DNA from: Minisyncoccota bacterium
Lineage (GTDB): Bacteria > Patescibacteriota > Microgenomatia > UBA1400 > PJMF01
Assembly: GCA_003518205.1 (NCBI GenBank)
Contig: DOZC01000061.1
Span: 1 to 5,400, forward strand
Reading direction: 5' to 3'
Length of the DNA stretch: 5,400 bases
Shown: positions 4,905 to 5,400 of the stretch, in pieces
How positions within the stretch are numbered: position 1 is the first letter of the stretch
Layout: the number at the start of each line of letters is the position of its first letter
Program-made: the position numbers and the translations under genes
Notes under the pieces: model-generated
Seen by the model: the letters and a program-made list of their open reading frames with translations, nothing else
The model's database searches: none
Told to the model about the DNA's origin: nothing

Positions 4905-5400
4905 ATGCAGATTACTGTAATTGGCACCGGTTTTGTAGGAGTGGTCACTGCCACTGTTTATGCTTCACTGGGGCATCAAGTAACTGGCCTGGATGTTGAT
5001 GAGCGAAAAGTCGAATCGCTTCGCCATAATCAAGTGCCTTTTTATGAACCTCAACTGGAGGAGCTTTTAAAAAAAGAGCAACTAGCTTGTAGGCTCAGCT
5101 TCACTACTGATTACGCAGCCGCTATTAGTCAAGCGGATTTAATCTTTTTAGCGGTAGGCACCCCTTCAGCTCCAGATGGTCAGGCTGATCTGAAATATAT
5201 TTTTAAAGCCACTGAGTCTCTGGCTCCTTATTTAAAATCTGGGGCTATTGTGGTGGTTAAATCCACCGTGCCGCCAGGAACTCTCGAAAAAATCGAGACT
5301 ATCATCAAGTCTCAAACTCAAACTGAATTTTTTACTGCCTCAGTTCCAGAATTTTTGCGTGAAGGTAGCGCCGTTTATGACACCCTTCACCCGAGTCGAA
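4905..5400 (+). CDS. ugd: UDP-glucose 6-dehydrogenase (partial, C-terminus off the right edge)
   Basis: This enzyme oxidises UDP-glucose to UDP-glucuronate with two NAD+, supplying acidic sugars for capsule and other envelope polymers. The frame is open for 165 codons to the window edge. Visible are the Rossmann motif GTGFVG at 7-12, the NAD-ribose Asp30, YEPQLEELL at 47-55, VGTPSAPDGQADL at 84-96, KSTVPPGT at 119-126 with the conserved Thr, and PEFLREGSAVYDTLHPSR at 148-165, including the Glu of the catalytic loop. The residue before PEFLRE is Val, where most relatives have Asn or Ser. The catalytic Cys and the Lys/Asn pair lie beyond the edge and cannot be checked. GDP-mannose dehydrogenase shares this N-terminal domain, so that is the main alternative. 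The ATG at 4905 fits the family start; an in-frame ATG at 4890 would add five residues. Confidence 0.92.
   Translation, partial: MQITVIGTGFVGVVTATVYASLGHQVTGLDVDERKVESLRHNQVPFYEPQLEELLKKEQLACRLSFTTDYAAAISQADLIFLAVGTPSAPDGQADLKYIFKATESLAPYLKSGAIVVVKSTVPPGTLEKIETIIKSQTQTEFFTASVPEFLREGSAVYDTLHPSR

Noticed and set aside
1..5400. Alternative genetic code with UGA read as an amino acid (as in some Patescibacteria)
   Set aside because: The four visible gene ends use TAG or TAA, but no gene needs an in-frame TGA to be read through, so there is no positive evidence for recoding.
1..5400. Defence system, mobile element or CRISPR
   Set aside because: All six genes are recognised housekeeping or glycan families, and no transposase, repeat array, attachment site or terminal repeat was seen.

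Overview
The window is a compact, gene-dense, moderately AT-rich bacterial segment. It holds six protein genes and only three short gaps (about 52, 44 and 85 bases). I see no RNA gene, insertion sequence, CRISPR array or other mobile element, and no gene-free stretch longer than 85 bases. The gene families point to a bacterium that builds a surface glycopolymer: a multi-membrane-span glycosyltransferase-like protein, an LCP-type ligase, dTDP-sugar enzymes and a UDP-glucose dehydrogenase. The short genes, tight overlaps, solitary trmD and the style of the membrane protein resemble Patescibacteria (Candidate Phyla Radiation) genomes. That placement is an inference made with modest confidence; no marker in the window fixes the lineage.

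Layout: (1) bases 1-991, minus strand: the N-terminal 330 residues of a polytopic membrane protein resembling the '6-pyruvoyl-tetrahydropterin synthase-related' / GT-C-like family, running off the left edge. (2) 992-1043: a divergent promoter region rich in TGCCA/TGGCA inverted repeats. (3) 1044-2204, plus: an LCP (LytR-CpsA-Psr) family protein. (4) 2249-3277, plus: dTDP-glucose 4,6-dehydratase (rfbB/rmlB). (5) 3255-4166, plus: a short-chain dehydrogenase resembling dTDP-4-dehydrorhamnose reductase, overlapping the end of rfbB. (6) 4163-4819, minus: trmD, tRNA (guanine37-N1)-methyltransferase, converging on gene 5 so that both stop codons fall in one CTAG. (7) 4820-4904: a second divergent control region. 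(8) 4905-5400, plus: the first 165 residues of UDP-glucose 6-dehydrogenase, running off the right edge.

How the genes work together (inference from families): rfbB and the following reductase-like gene would make a dTDP-6-deoxyhexose, possibly dTDP-rhamnose, although rmlA and rmlC are not in view. Ugd would make UDP-glucuronate. The membrane glycosyltransferase-like protein could move sugars onto a lipid-linked glycan, and the LCP protein could attach the finished polymer to the cell wall or envelope. trmD is a translation housekeeping gene set in the middle of this locus.

The most interesting feature is regulatory. Four of the five complete gene starts examined have a -10-like hexamer ending only 7-10 bases before the ATG, which suggests leaderless or nearly leaderless transcripts. 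The two divergent control regions also share an exact 11-base motif. I find no clearly new biological system; this is mostly an ordinary surface-polysaccharide locus with a few unusual arrangements.
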